Positions 46,431 through 58,542 of a DNA stretch of 64,000 nt are shown here, in pieces. Location: positions 620,001 to 684,000 of the forward strand of contig JBAMJR010000170.1 in the NCBI GenBank assembly GCA_038501785.1, in the 5' to 3' direction. Numbering within the stretch: the stretch's first letter is position 1; each line of letters opens with the position of its first letter. A program made the translations under genes and the position numbers. Below the pieces are notes generated by a model. That model made no database searches and was not told where the DNA came from. It saw only the letters and a program-made list of their open reading frames with translations. Source of the DNA: Myoxocephalus aenaeus. Its lineage: Eukaryota > Chordata > Actinopteri > Perciformes > Cottidae.

Positions 46431-49400
46431 TCACCACCCCCTATAAAACGTGAGTATTTGATGCTGATCAAGCTCCTTGATCATTGCATACTCTGTATCT
46501 CCAGGATGCCCTCCAGTTTTTAACTTTTTGTTTCTGAGTCTTTCCCAGTAATGACTCCAGTTTCCATCACTGTCTGCTCCATAACCGAACACATGGACCT
46601 GGGAAGACAAAGGCAAACGCATTTAGAAACAGATAATGTGGTAAAAGCGTTCCTAAAATCTTACTAAATAACACGAGATTACACACTTTGTCCTTCATCA
46701 TCATGAGCATCCACTTGTCACTCATCAGTGTGTTACAACATTCTCTCAATCTAAAATAAAACCCACCTCGTCACAGATATGCAGAGCAAGAACCAATGCC
46801 ATGAAGCCAGTGGATGGATAATAGCCTTTCTTCTGCAGCCACACTTCATGAACATACCTCATGAAAACTGGATTAAGGACCATCATCTGTTAGGATCAGA
46901 ATTAGGTTTTAAAGTATTATTATTACCTTTTGAGCGAAGAAAGTGTATTGATGAATGCATTCAGAAGAATACTCACCAAGTCTGGGTTTGCCTTGAGTCG
47001 TCTTTCTTTATATGAGCTGTTGAAAATAGCATGACATGTTAAACACAACCATTTCAAATGATTGGAAGCTTTTTCAAAATGAAAACCATGGAGCATTCTG
47101 AAAGAAAAGCAACTCGACTTGAATTGAAATTGAAAATTATTACTCACATTCCTGTGTCGAGGGCCTTCGTAATCCACTCAAAATCCCGTATTTTATATGG
47201 AAAATACACAAGATGAGTGGTGTTGTCTAGATTCACAGAGCTCTCTGGATACATGACATGATGAGTAGTTCTGGTCCCAACATCTGCTTCATAGCCTTTG
47301 GTACGACCGTGGTTCATTCTACACAGTACAAAGGGATATAGTCCATATCAGTGTTGCCAACTTGGAGACTTTCTCGCTATATCTGGCGACTTTCAAAACC
47401 CTCTTGGAGACTTTTTTGTCAAAAGCGACTAGCGACAAATCTAGATACTTTTTTTGGTGTCTTGGAGACTGACGTGAAGCACCGCACGTATCGTTCTGCA
47501 GTTACTGTCCTCAACGAGCAGCGGGTGCTGCCGTGAGCCCCGCCCCCTCCGCCGTCCCAAAGCTCTCACAAGCGGCCTCACAGGAGCCGAGCGAGTCGCT
47601 CAGCAGTACCAGCAGAGAGGAGAGAGACCCACACGTCTCCGCGTCCAGACTAAACATAAATCGCACATGCACAAAGCCGCCGCTGATCCCGCCCTGGCTT
47701 ACAGAGTGGGATGTAAATGTTTCTTCACTGTCACACTAAAATAAGTCACCTCAGTCACCTCGTCCACTGTGTGTGCCTCTCTGTGACATGAGCTAAACCA
47801 GTGTTTTTCAACCTTTTTTGAGCCATAAAAAAATCCCGCGGCACACCAACAACCTAAAAAGTTACAAAATGTCACATTGTAGCATAATACAGCATCATTA
47901 TTGCACTACCTACTGGCATGGAAGAGTATTCAGTGGTTCAAGTAAACCAGATTGCTCCATCAGACAAAAAAAAAGTGTTATCACTTTGTTAGAAAAATGA
48001 AAATAAAGTTATGCAAAAAAGAACTAATATTTAGTTACTACTAAATAGCTTATTGTGGAAAACAATAAGCTATTCCAAAACAAAATGGAATGAGTGCAGA
48101 TGTGTGAGCATCACGTTGTGTCAGTATTAGTGGCTGCAGTGAGCTGCTTTCCTCAACATCATCTTTTTAAAACGGGGTGTAGATTTGATACGGCTTTCAA
48201 TTCATGCTCCATGATGAGAGACACAACAGCAGAAAGCCGACCTCACGGAGATCTCATAAAGATCGGCTTTTGGCGAAATGCCAAGAATCGGCGCATGCGC
48301 AAGCGTAACCTGTTAACGGCGGACTGTGAGCATTTCCTCTTGCCCCGACCTGTAATAAATACCGCCCCAGTTTGATAAATACTGACTTAAAGGAAACATG
48401 GTGTTCATTTATTTTAATGACGACCACAAAGTGAGCAGGCTTTATCACTGCAGGGTGTTTTTCAGGCTTTTGGAAGAATAATTCCAGAGCCTCTCTGAGT
48501 CAGAAACGTCATTGATGAGCTCCAGGCTGTTTGTTTAGACCTGCAAATACATGAACTGTTAGGCTTTAACCGTGAGAGCTCATATCTTAAAATACTGATA
48601 GCTTCAGCAGCAAATCCCATTGTGAAAAGCACTCGACATATTTTTCGCCGCTCTCTCTCTCTCTCTCCGCTGTGTCTCACCTGTGCAGCGCATCAGGCGG
48701 AACTGCGCGTGCGCGACACAGAGCAGAGCAGAGTTGTATAGACGCGACCCAGAAATGACATGCTGTGTAGACACGATCAATAACATACGGCCGTTTAGTT
48801 TGTTTAATAGCAGAACAAGGTGCAGACCTGTTCTATATTACTTTGCCAGCCACTATATTGCAGCTCAGACGCTCAACAATGGAAAATCATTTGCGGCAAC
48901 TAAATAATATTTTTTTGGACCAATTAAGTGAAATTGGACATTTTCCCACGGCACACCTGACGATCTCTCACGGCACACTGGTGTGCCGCGGCACAGTGGT
49001 TGACAGTCACTGAGCTAAACATCTAGTCATCATGTCTCAGTCTAACTGTACGCTCAAAAATACCACATACATTTGAGTGGGAATCAAACACTGAATTCAA
49101 AGGCTGGCTGAAGCCATTTATTGGAGATGATACACGGCCATCTGCCTGTATTGTGAAGCAGATTTCTGTCAAACTTTGTGATAGAAATAAACACATGACA
49201 AATAAAAAACATACTCAAAAGGCAAAGCAGCCTTATAACAGTTCCACCCAAAGCAAGCTGCCATTAATGAGTAAAACAATTGCTATATCACTATATTCCA
49301 GTCTCCTACAGCTTCTATTACAATAATGCAAATCAGGCGATGACGTCATTTAGCGACTTCTAGCGACTTTTAGGACAGCCTTGCTGAGGAGTTGGCAACA

Positions 49401-50203
49401 CTGGTCCATATGTCAACGTCTTTTTCAGTGAAAACAGGGCGTGAATTTCCACTTTTAATTTCTGACATTAAGGAGAAAAAGACATCAATGTTTGCCAAAT
49501 GTCTTAAACCATTTACCTTATGACGAAGTCCTGGAAATCTATGAGAGGTCCGTAATGTGATTTCTTCAAATTAACAGAATTTCCCACCACAGAACAAGTC
49601 CTGCAGCGGTCTGGGCTGGATGCTTCAACTTCAGCGCTGATCGGGAACATCTGAAACATCTCCTTCACGGCTTTTTTGTAAGCACTGAAGGTGGGATTTT
49701 TAGACTGCAAGCGCTATCAGGAAAACCAAACATTAATTACCGTTAGACCACATGAATTGTACGAAATAAACAAATTGTCAGTCACTGTCATCAATCAGGA
49801 TGAGATCCATGTGCTAGAACAAGGGCTGCACGGTGGTGTAGTGGCTACTGTCAACCACCACACTGATGGCCAATGTTGAATGTGATTGTATTTCACTTTC
49901 TGATCCTGATTTGAACTGCAGGTTGAGAGACCGGTCACAACTTACCTTCCACCAGTTGAAATTATCCTCGGAGAGATTGTGGTTTATTGAATAAAACGGT
50001 TCAGCAAATTTGCTAAAACGCTGCATAAACAACGACTCATCTTCAGATAAACATCGGTCACAAGCGCAGGGTCTTTCATCCTGAAGCGGGAAGTATGATG
50101 AGATGTCTCCTCTCCAAAACACACAGGTACCCGTCACACACAGCAGGAAAATGAGCACTTTTAAAATCATCTTGGAGGTGTGACGCCTGTCAATGGGAAG
50201 CAA
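46431..50203 (-). CDS. st3gal1-like: Gene 3: ST3Gal1-like beta-galactoside alpha-2,3-sialyltransferase, intact
   Basis: Six coding exons with GT/AG borders: 50203-49946, 49713-49517, 47318-47148, 47016-46977, 46886-46767 and 46598-46431. They total 954 bp, 317 residues. It has the same layout as gene 1: membrane anchor MILKVLIFLLCVTG, motif L (RCRTCSVVGNSVN, DFVIR), motif S (NPVFMRYVHEVWLQ, YPSTG), motif III HYWE and VS HPGDTE. Exon 3 is nine bases and exon 4 six bases shorter than in gene 1, both in frame. The protein ends FYRGW rather than FYRG. Intron 2 holds two nested hAT elements (47,349-49,403), leaving the splice sites untouched. The expected role is Golgi alpha-2,3 sialylation of galactose; the acceptor is unknown. 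Confidence 0.9.
47349..49403. mobile_element. hAT element with BED-finger remnant, in intron 2 of gene 3
   Basis: The ends CAGTGTTGCCAACTTGGAGA and AGGAGTTGGCAACACTG are inverted, flanked by GTCCATAT on both sides (47,341-47,348; 49,404-49,411). In gene 1 the empty site reads ATTCCATATGTCAACG. A decayed BED zinc-finger region lies at about 49,075-49,290 (FKGWLKPFIGDDTR; CLYCEADFC in another frame; NKHMTNKKHTQKAKQ). The 2,055 bp include the younger nested element. Confidence 0.85.
47799..49012. mobile_element. Younger hAT element nested inside the first
   Basis: It starts CAGTGTTTTTCAACCTTTTT and ends CAGTGGTTGACAGTCACTG, with AGCTAAAC duplicated on both sides (47,791-47,798; 49,013-49,020). 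The subterminal text GCGGCACACC / GGTGTGCCGCGGCAC is also inverted. The 1,214-bp interior has no transposase frame. A related, rearranged copy lies at 51,598-51,760. Confidence 0.9.
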
Positions 50204-51141
50204 TCTGTAGACAAAGTATGTGGTGAAGTAAGAGATTGTAGTTAGTGGTGGAACGTCAGGAAGTAGGTTTACTCAATGTGTGATACTTAATACTAATCCA
50301 ATTCATCAGGACATATTGTATTTTCTTCTACAGTACATTTATCTGACAAGATAAATCCAGTTTGAACATTAAAAGGCAAGTTTGGACCTGGGTCCAATTA
50401 AAGCCTTTTTCATAAATTTGATAAGCTCTGAACTTTTTCAGACAAGCGCTGGTGACATCACTGCAGTGAATGGAGGAGAAACTTGTTTGACTTGTTTGTC
50501 AGTCTTGAACTTGTTTATTGTTCCGTACACAACAATGTTGAAACACACTTGGTTGTGGTTTGTTTGATCCATCGAAACATTCATATTGAGAAATACATTT
50601 TTTATGCGCAAATGTTCAGATTTTTTGCCAACCTCTGTCATATGAATATATCTGGTCCTTCAAAAATAAGTTTTAACGTTGTAAAAAGAAATGTAAAAGA
50701 CTTAAATTCTATTGAAGAACGTTTTAAATTCACGTGGCTGTTTAAATCTTTTCTAAAGGTGTCCGTAAATAACCACCAATATATAATATTGGTATTATAT
50801 AATAATGTAATAGTAGTATATATAGTATAATTTCGTTTCTGATAGCATTATACAATTACCCAACAAAACATAAAAAAAATATATAGTGAAAATATAGTAT
50901 ATAAAAAGGAAGGAGATTAAATATTCATAGGATACCTCAAGCAGCTCCAGGTCATCTTCCTCGTCCACTTGCTCAAGACCGTGACAATAAAAAATGTGAA
51001 AATGAATTCCCTATAACTCCACCGTGTAGGCTACTAAACACAAGTTGAAAAGTTATCCACTTATGTAGGCTCAGGAAAGTCAACTGGACCAACAGCTTTG
51101 ACTGTTCCAGTCCAACCTCCCGCCTCCCTGCACAGACAGAT

Positions 51142-51181
<40 letters not shown>

Positions 51182-51295
51182 GAATTGCATACTAATGAGT
51201 GTTCATGTTGGATCAATGCTTTATAAATGATGAATTAAGTGGTTATTCATGCTTTACTGAGGCTAAATAGTGTGTAGTTATTATAAAGTGCTTTT

Positions 51296-51506
51296 TTTAT
51301 AATCCTTTATTAATCCCACAGTGGGGGAATTTATTTACCCATCCTTAGTAATTAATGAGCAGTGTGCGGCTATGAAGTGACCGGGGAGCAACTGGGGGTT
51401 CAGTGTCTTGGTCAAGGACACTTCCACATGCCAACTATTGGGAGACCAGGGATCGAACCGACTACCTTGTGGTTTCAGGACGAACACTCTCCCCATGAGC
51501 TACACA
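51296..51506 (-). repeat. tRNA-derived SINE, unit 3
   Basis: The minus strand reads GAGCTCATGGGGAGAG-like head text and GGTTCGATCCCTGG (B-box region near 51,455), then AGTGTCCTTGACCAAGACAC. It is a fuller copy than those in units 1 and 2. Confidence 0.75.
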
Positions 51507-51597
51507 TAGTACAAAACCACAAAGTACACGGACATAAAACGTCATTAATAAATACACTGCAAAATACCTGTACTTTTGTGGAAATGTTTACGTTACG

Positions 51598-51760
51598 CCG
51601 TTAACAGGTTACGCTTCTGCATGCGAGACAGCCAAGATTCTTTGCGACTCACCGATTGTTGCAATTTTTTGATCTCACGGAGATCGGCTTTGTGTTGGGG
51701 CGTTGGTGCGTGAACATTTCTCTTCCTCCAAAGTCGGGCGTGACAAAACAAACGAGAACC
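51598..51760 (-). mobile_element. Rearranged hAT fragment, unit 3
   Basis: GTTAACAGGTTACGCTTCTG and the following text are the reverse of 48,300-48,320 in the nested hAT. The segment ends GAGAACCACTG, a hAT-type CAGTGGTTCTC terminus on the minus strand. Its right flank CTGGACACAGGCCAAATGTC also follows another hAT end at 45,503 and 53,820. Confidence 0.55.
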
Positions 51761-51861
51761 ACTGCTGGACACAGGCCAAATGTCAACAGATATCCAATCA
51801 GATGAAAGCGTCAGAGGAGCCATTTAAGGTCACATACCTTCTCCTGTCACCGCACCTTGCA

Positions 51862-53283
51862 ATTATTTTTTATTTTAGGATATGCAGGCTTGGCACATTT
51901 ACAATTTTCTTGCCAAGTTCTCAGTACAGAATGTGCCTGAACTCACTGGATCCAAAAAGGCATACGTTTGCACCGTTTGGTTGTCCCTCTGGTTCTTGAC
52001 TTTGACTGCAACAATGGAAAAGCTGGCATTATCTTCACAACCAGCCCCAATATGGCCACCGGTCTGAGACATGGAAGTTGAAACACTTGGAGGGCTTACA
52101 GACCGTTGAGCTTGTTGTAAGGTTGTTCCTTTATCCTGCCGTTCTATATGAAGGACTCCTGGGTGCTTTTGGTGACACACATCGCAATCCAAGCGACTCC
52201 TGCAGTCTTTGCTGATGTGACCTACTTTTAGGCAACCAAAACCCCGTTCCTTGATAAAATTGATCTTATCACGATGTCCTTTCATTTTAAATTGTGGACA
52301 TTTATCCAACGAGTGATAACTTTGTGAACAAAACAGACAGTTGTGAATGGAGGAAGACTTGTTCTTTTCTTCTGTATACTGAGTGCGGAATCCATCTTTA
52401 ACTGCAGTAACATTGGTAGCAAAGCTACTTCCCTTTTACCTTTGCGTCAAGTGACTGATGTTGGAAGCCTTCAAGTTGGTGTGTTGTGAATCCTGAATGT
52501 TTCCAAAAAGTGGATCTGAGGCAATTCTGACCTGCTTTTCAATGAAGGCAACAAGATCATTGAACATTGGTCTCCGGCCACTTCAGTCCTGCAGATCACA
52601 AGCAACACTTCTCCACCTTTCCCTTAACTTATAAGGAAGTTTCAAAATGATGCTCCTCATATTGGATGGTAGGTCGAGTTCTTTCATGTGCATCATTTGC
52701 TCTGTTAGATTTGAGCATCCTCGCAGAAACAGAGAGAATGATTGTAATGCTTTAAGATCTTCACTTTTCACAGGTGTCCAGCTGAGAATCTTTTCCATAT
52801 CGGCAGATGCAATTTTGTACTTGTTTCCAAAGTGCTCTGCTAGAAGACTTTTGGCTCAGTGGTATCCTTGCTCTGCAGGTAAATGTTGACAACTACACAC
52901 CAAGTCTCTTGGCTGCCCCCTGGTGTATTGTTCGAGAAAGTGCAAACAGTCGCTCCAATTAGTAGTTTTCTCCTCCACTCCATTTTCAAAGGCTCTGATG
53001 AAAGACCTGTATTGAAGAGGGTCTCCATCAAACACAGGAATATTTCGTACAGGAAGGACAGAGCACAGATTTTGCTGAACCAGCAGAGCGGCGATGTCAT
53101 TTTGTCTTTGCATAACATTTACAATGTCATTCTGATAGTTCTCAGTCTGGGTTTGATGTTGCACACGTCCTGCTTGATTTGATTTTCAGTCATAGTTTGT
53201 CTGGCTGGCCTTTGTTTAGGCCTTACAACTGGTGCTTGAGTTGTGGGATCAGACACAGAACAAACATGATCTTTTTTAGCCAT
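51862..53283 (-). pseudogene. BEL/Pao gag-protease block, unit 3 copy
   Basis: A retrotransposon capsid region. From Met at 53,283 (MAKKDHVCSVSD) it covers a DUF1759-type capsid segment (IPVFDGDPLQYRSFIRAF), zinc-knuckle text (CLFCSQSYHSLDKC; GCLKVGHISKDC with its first Cys lost; CDVCHQKHPGVLH) and a protease start (FLDPVSSGTFC). It is broken by a 5-bp duplication near 53,175, an in-frame TGA near 52,855 and another near 52,585. Reverse transcriptase, RNase H and integrase are absent, as the block stops at about 51,862. The unit 4 copy has DPG where this one has DPV at the protease site. Confidence 0.8.
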
Positions 53284-53304
53284 TTTATCTGGAACAAAAG
53301 TGTA

Positions 53305-53692
53305 GGCATTCAAAATCCAAAACGCTCCATCTGGCTCAATGCTGATGGATCCGTCTCGTCGGTTCAAAGGCAAGGTTTTTTACAGTTGTAGTGGCCATTT
53401 GTCCCGTAAATCGAATAAATCAATATAAATTAAAGAAAATAAACCAATATCAAAAGCCACTGATGGTTTGATTGCTATTTATTGTAACTCAAAATAATCA
53501 ACAAACAAATAAACAAACAAAACGCCCCATGCTGCCTCTCCCGTGCTGACCTGTCGCTGGTGACGTGCTGAGCTGGTCTGTGCTGGTCTGGTAAAAAACC
53601 ATAAGCCTACCCAGGTGCATCCCGGTCCTGTACCCGCCTACTCCATTAAGTACACCAGGTGCCCAGGTGCCCACAGCATTACCCAATTAACA
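53305..53692 (-). mobile_element. BEL/Pao LTR next to the gag block, unit 3/4 junction
   Basis: The minus strand begins TGTTAATTGGGTAATGCTGT at 53,692 and has AATAAA at about 53,480. It runs to the start of gag text near 53,305. Length and position fit a 5' LTR, but no second LTR exists beyond the truncated 3' side, so the borders are approximate. Confidence 0.5.
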
Positions 53693-54003
53693 AACTAAAG
53701 ACTAAGTAAACAACTATAAATAAACAATACTACCTGTGGAGAAAAATAACTTAAAATATTAGTAAATAGCTCCTACACACAGCATAAGTGTTGCGTGACA
53801 AAAAAAGTTTGAGAATCACTGCTGGACACAGACCAACTGTCAACAGATATCCAATCCGATGAGAGTGTCAGAGGAGCCGGTGACAGTCACATACCTTCTC
53901 CTGTCACCGCAGCTGGAAAATCTCCACCACATGCGCATGAGTGTGTAAATAAGCAAAGTGTGTAAATAAAGACAGTGACAGCTCTCGTACGATCACTCCA
54001 CGT

Positions 54004-54049
54004 CATCCTTATCAATGATAAGCATCCATGCTTATGATTGATAAGGATG
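54004..54049. other. 46-bp near-perfect hairpin, unit 4
   Basis: Same arms as the hairpin at 45,676-45,721, unchanged, including its single mismatch. Confidence 0.85.
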
Positions 54050-54285
54050 AGGCCATAAGAAAACATGAGTAACGACATAGAGATGAACTTTTGATGGCAA
54101 ACTAATTACATATGTTCATAGATTCTGGAGTATTTTTTTATTGAGGTTAGATCAGTTAAATATAATTTAATAAGGTCCATACTTCACCATTACCCCAACC
54201 TGTTTGGTTCCATGTAAACATGAATACTTTACATGTGTTTTCATCCATAACTTTTAGTCTACTTCAGTTATTAGATTATTGTTGC

Positions 54286-54315
54286 CACAATCATGAAGGC
54301 ACTTCAACAGTTGGC

Positions 54316-54386
<71 letters not shown>

Positions 54387-54391
54387 CAAAC

Positions 54392-54475
<84 letters not shown>

Positions 54476-54499
54476 GCCAACTGTTGAACAGCCTTCATG

Positions 54500-54560
<61 letters not shown>
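54286..54560. repeat. TA-rich cruciform-forming repeat, unit 4
   Basis: The left arm AATCATGAAGGCACTTCAAC pairs with TAGCCAACTGTTGAACAGCC on the right. The right arm now reads GAACAGCC where unit 3 has GAAGTGCC, so the outer pairing is weaker. The TA tract is longer than in unit 3 and has a TATACACAAACG interruption. Confidence 0.8.
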
Positions 54561-54566
<6 letters not shown>

Positions 54567-54769
54567 TCTTTTAATATAATTCCATAGTGTTTCTACCGTC
54601 AGTAACACAGGCAAGCAATCCATCACTATTTAAAAATTGACTTCTCATTAATTAGAATTGGAAGATGTTCGTGGTTAATATCACTGAACCAGTTTGCTTG
54701 CGTGGTTAACGGCATCAGAGTCACGTCCACTCTATGTGTAGTGACAGTTCCCTCTCAATTAGAGAAAGA

Positions 54770-57700
54770 TCACCACCCCCTATAAAACGTGAGTATTTGA
54801 TGCTGATCAAGCTCCTTGATCATTGCATACTCTGTATCTCCAGGATGCCCTCCAGTTTTTAACTTTTTGTTTCTGAGTCCTTCCCAGTAATGACTCCAGT
54901 TTCCATCACTGTCTGCTCCATAACCGAACACATGGACCTGGGAAGACAAAGGCAAACGCATTTAGAAACAGATAATGTGGTAAAAGCGTTCCTAAAATCG
55001 TACTAAATAACACGAGATTACACACTTTGTCCTTCATCATCATGAGCATCCACTTGTCACTCATCAGTGTGTTACAACATTCTCTCAATCTAAAATAAAA
55101 CCCACCTCGTCACAGATATGCAGAGCAAGAACCAACGCCATGAAGCCAGTGGATGGATAATAGCCTTTCTTCTGCAGCCACACTTCATGAACATACCTCA
55201 TGAAAACTGGATTAAGGACCATCATCTGTTAGGATCAGAATTAGGTTTTAAAGTATTATTATTACCTTTTGAGCGAAGAAAGTGTATTGATGAATGCATT
55301 CAGAAGAATACTCACCAAGTCTGGGTTTGCCTTGAGTCGTCTTTCTTTATATGAGCTGTTGAAAATAGCATGACATGTTAAACACAACCATTTCAAATGA
55401 TTGGAAGCTTTTTCAAAATGAAAACCATGGAGCATTCTGAAAGAAAAGCAACTCGACTTGAATTGAAATTGAAAATTATTACTCACATTCCTGTGTTGAG
55501 GGCCTTCGTAATCCACTCAAAATCCCGTATTTTATATGGAAAATACACAAGATGAGTGGTGTTGTCTAGATTCACAGAGCTCTCTGGATACATGACATGA
55601 TGAGTAGTTCTGGTCCCAACATCTGCTTCATAGCCTTTGGTACGACCGTGGTTCATTCTACACAGTACAAAGGGATATAGTCCATATCAGTGTTGCCAAC
55701 TTGGAGACTTTCTCGCTATATCTGGCGACTTTCAAAACCCTCTTGGAGACTTTTTTGTCAAAAGCGACTAGCGACAAATCTAGATACTTTTTTTGGTGTC
55801 TTGGAGACTGACGTGAAGCACCGCACGTATCGTTCTGCAGTTACTGTCCTCAACGAGCAGCGGGTGCTGCCGTGAGCCCCGCCCCCTCCGCCGTCCCAAA
55901 GCTCTCACAAGCGGCCTCACAGGAGCCGAGCGAGTCGCTCAGCAGTACCAGCAGAGAGGAGAGAGACCCACACGTCTCCGCGTCCAGACTAAACATAAAT
56001 CGCACATGCACAAAGCCGCCGCTGATCCCGCCCTGGCTTACAGAGTGGGATGTAAATGTTTCTTCACTGTCACACTAAAATAAGTCACCTCAGTCACCTC
56101 GTCCACTGTGTGTGCCTCTCTGTGACATGAGCTAAACCAGTGTTTTTCAACCTTTTTTGAGCCATAAAAAAATCCCGCGGCACACCAACAACCTAAAAAG
56201 TTACAAAATGTCACATTGTAGCATAATACAGCATCATTATTGCACTACCTACTGGCATGGAAGAGTATTCAGTGGTTCAAGTAAACCAGATTGCTCCATC
56301 AGACAAAAAAAAAGTGTTATCACTTTGTTAGAAAAATGAAAATAAAGTTATGCAAAAAATAACTAATATTTAGTTACTACTAAATAGCTTATTGTGGAAA
56401 ACAATAAGCTATTCCAAAACAAAATGGAATGAGTGCAGATGTGTGAGCATCACGTTGTGTCAGTATTAGTGGCTGCAGTGAGCTGCTTTCCTCAACATCA
56501 TCTTTTTAAAACGGGGTGTAGATTTGATACGGCTTTCAATTCATGCTCCATGATGAGAGACACAACAGCAGAAAGCCGACCTCACGGAGATCTCATAAAG
56601 ATCGGCTTTTGGCGAAATGCCAAGAATCGGCGCATGCGCAAGCGTAACCTGTTAACGGCGGACTGTGAGCATTTCCTCTTGCCCCGACCTGTAATAAATA
56701 CCGCCCCAGTTTGATAAATACTGACTTAAAGGAAACATGGTGTTCATTTATTTTAATGACGACCACAAAGTGAGCAGGCTTTATCACTGCAGGGCGTTTT
56801 TCAGGCTTTTGGAAGAATAATTCCAGAGCCTCTCTGAGTCAGAAACGTCATTGATGAGCTCCAGGCTGTTTGTTTAGACCTGCAAATACATGAACTGTTA
56901 GGCTTTAACCGTGAGAGCTCATATCTTAAAATACTGATAGCTTCAGCAGCAAATCCCATTGTGAAAAGCACTCGACATATTTTTCGCCGCTCTCTCTCTC
57001 TCTCTCCGCTGTGTCTCACCTGTGCAGCGCATCAGGCGGAACTGCGCGTGCGCGACACAGAGCAGAGCAGAGTTGTATAGACGCGACCCAGAAATGACAT
57101 GCTGTGTAGACACGATCAATAACATACGGCCGTTTAGTTTGTTTAATAGCAGAACAAGGTGCAGACCTGTTCTATATTACTTTGCCAGCCACTATATTGC
57201 AGCTCAGACGCTCAACAATGGAAAATCATTTGTGGCAACTAAATAATATTTTTTTGGACCAATTAAGTGAAATTGGACATTTTCCCACGGCACACCTGAC
57301 GATCTCTCACGGCACACTGGTGTGCCGCGGCACAGTGGTTGACAATCACTGAGCTAAACATCTAGTCATCATGTCTCAGTCTATCTGTACGCTCAAAAAT
57401 ACCACATACATTTGAGTGGGAATCAAACACTGAATTCAAAGGCTGGCTGAAGCCATTTATTGGAGATGATACACGGCCATCTGCCTGTATTGTGAAGCAG
57501 ATTTCTGTCAAACTTTGTGATAGAAATAAACACATGACAAATAAAAAACATACTCAAAAGGCAAAGCAGCCTTATAACAGTTCCACCCAAAGCAAGCTGC
57601 CATTAATGAGTAAAACAATTGCTATATCACTATATTCCAGTCTCCTACAGCTTCTATTACAATAATGCAAATCAGGCGATGACGTCATTTAGCGACTTCT

Positions 57701-58542
57701 AGCGACTTTTAGGACAGCCTTGCTGAGGAGTTGGCAACACTGGTCCATATGTCAACGTCTTTTTCAGTGAAAACAGGGCGTGAATTTCCACTTTTAATTT
57801 CTGACATTAAGGAGAAAAAGACATCAATGTTTGCCAAATGTCTTAAACCATTTACCTTATGACGAAGTCCTGGAAATCTATGAGAGGTCCGTAATGTGAT
57901 TTCTTCAAATTAACAGAATTTCCCACCACAGAACAAGTCCTGCAGCGGTCTGGGCTGGATGCTTCAACTTCAGCGCTGATCGGGAACATCTGAAACATCT
58001 CCTTCACGGCTTTTTTGTAAGCACTGAAGGTGGGATTTTTAGACTGCAAGCGCTATCAGGAAAACCAAACATTAATTACCGTTAGACCACATGAATTGTA
58101 CGAAATAAACAAATTGTCAGTCACTGTCATCAATCAGGATGAGATCCATGTGCTAGAACAAGGGCTGCACGGTGGTGTAGTGGCTACTGTCAACCACCAC
58201 ACTGATGGCCAATGTTGAATGTGATTGTATTTCACTTTCTGATCCTGATTTGAACTGCAGGTTGAGAGACCGGTCACAACTTACCTTCCACCAGTTGAAA
58301 TTATCCTCGGAGAGATTGTGGTTTATTGAATAAAACGGTTCAGCAAATTTGCTAAAACGCTGCATAAACAACGACTCATCTTCAGATAAACATCGGTCAC
58401 AAGCGCAGGGTCTTTCATCCTGAAGCGGGAAGTATGATGAGATGTCTCCTCTCCAAAACACACAGGTACCCGTCACACACAGCAGGAAAATGAGCACTTT
58501 TAAAATCATCTTGGAGGTGTGACGCCTGTCAATGGGAAGCAA
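54770..58542 (-). CDS. st3gal1-like: Gene 4: ST3Gal1-like beta-galactoside alpha-2,3-sialyltransferase, intact
   Basis: A copy of gene 3 shifted by exactly 8,339 bp: exons 58542-58285, 58052-57856, 55657-55487, 55355-55316, 55225-55106 and 54937-54770, 954 bp, 317 residues. All splice borders, motif L, motif S, HYWE and HPGDTE are kept. The one clear coding difference I see from gene 3 is HYWEGL here against HYWERL in gene 3. The introns carry the same nested hAT pair with the same target duplications. Near-identity of introns as well as exons means a very recent duplication, recent gene conversion, or an assembly artefact. Confidence 0.88.
55688..57742. mobile_element. hAT element with BED-finger remnant, in intron 2 of gene 4
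   Basis: The equivalent of 47,349-49,403, with the same ends and the same GTCCATAT flanks, hence duplicated with the gene and not inserted again. Confidence 0.85.
56138..57351. mobile_element. Younger nested hAT element, unit 4
   Basis: The equivalent of 47,799-49,012, with the AGCTAAAC duplication. It differs at a few scattered bases (for example GACAATCACTG versus GACAGTCACTG at the right end). Confidence 0.88.

Noticed and set aside
47351..48375. Plus-strand open frames at 47,351-47,739 and 48,094-48,375 as genes
   Set aside because: They lie inside the two nested hAT elements, have no splice context and no transposase motifs.
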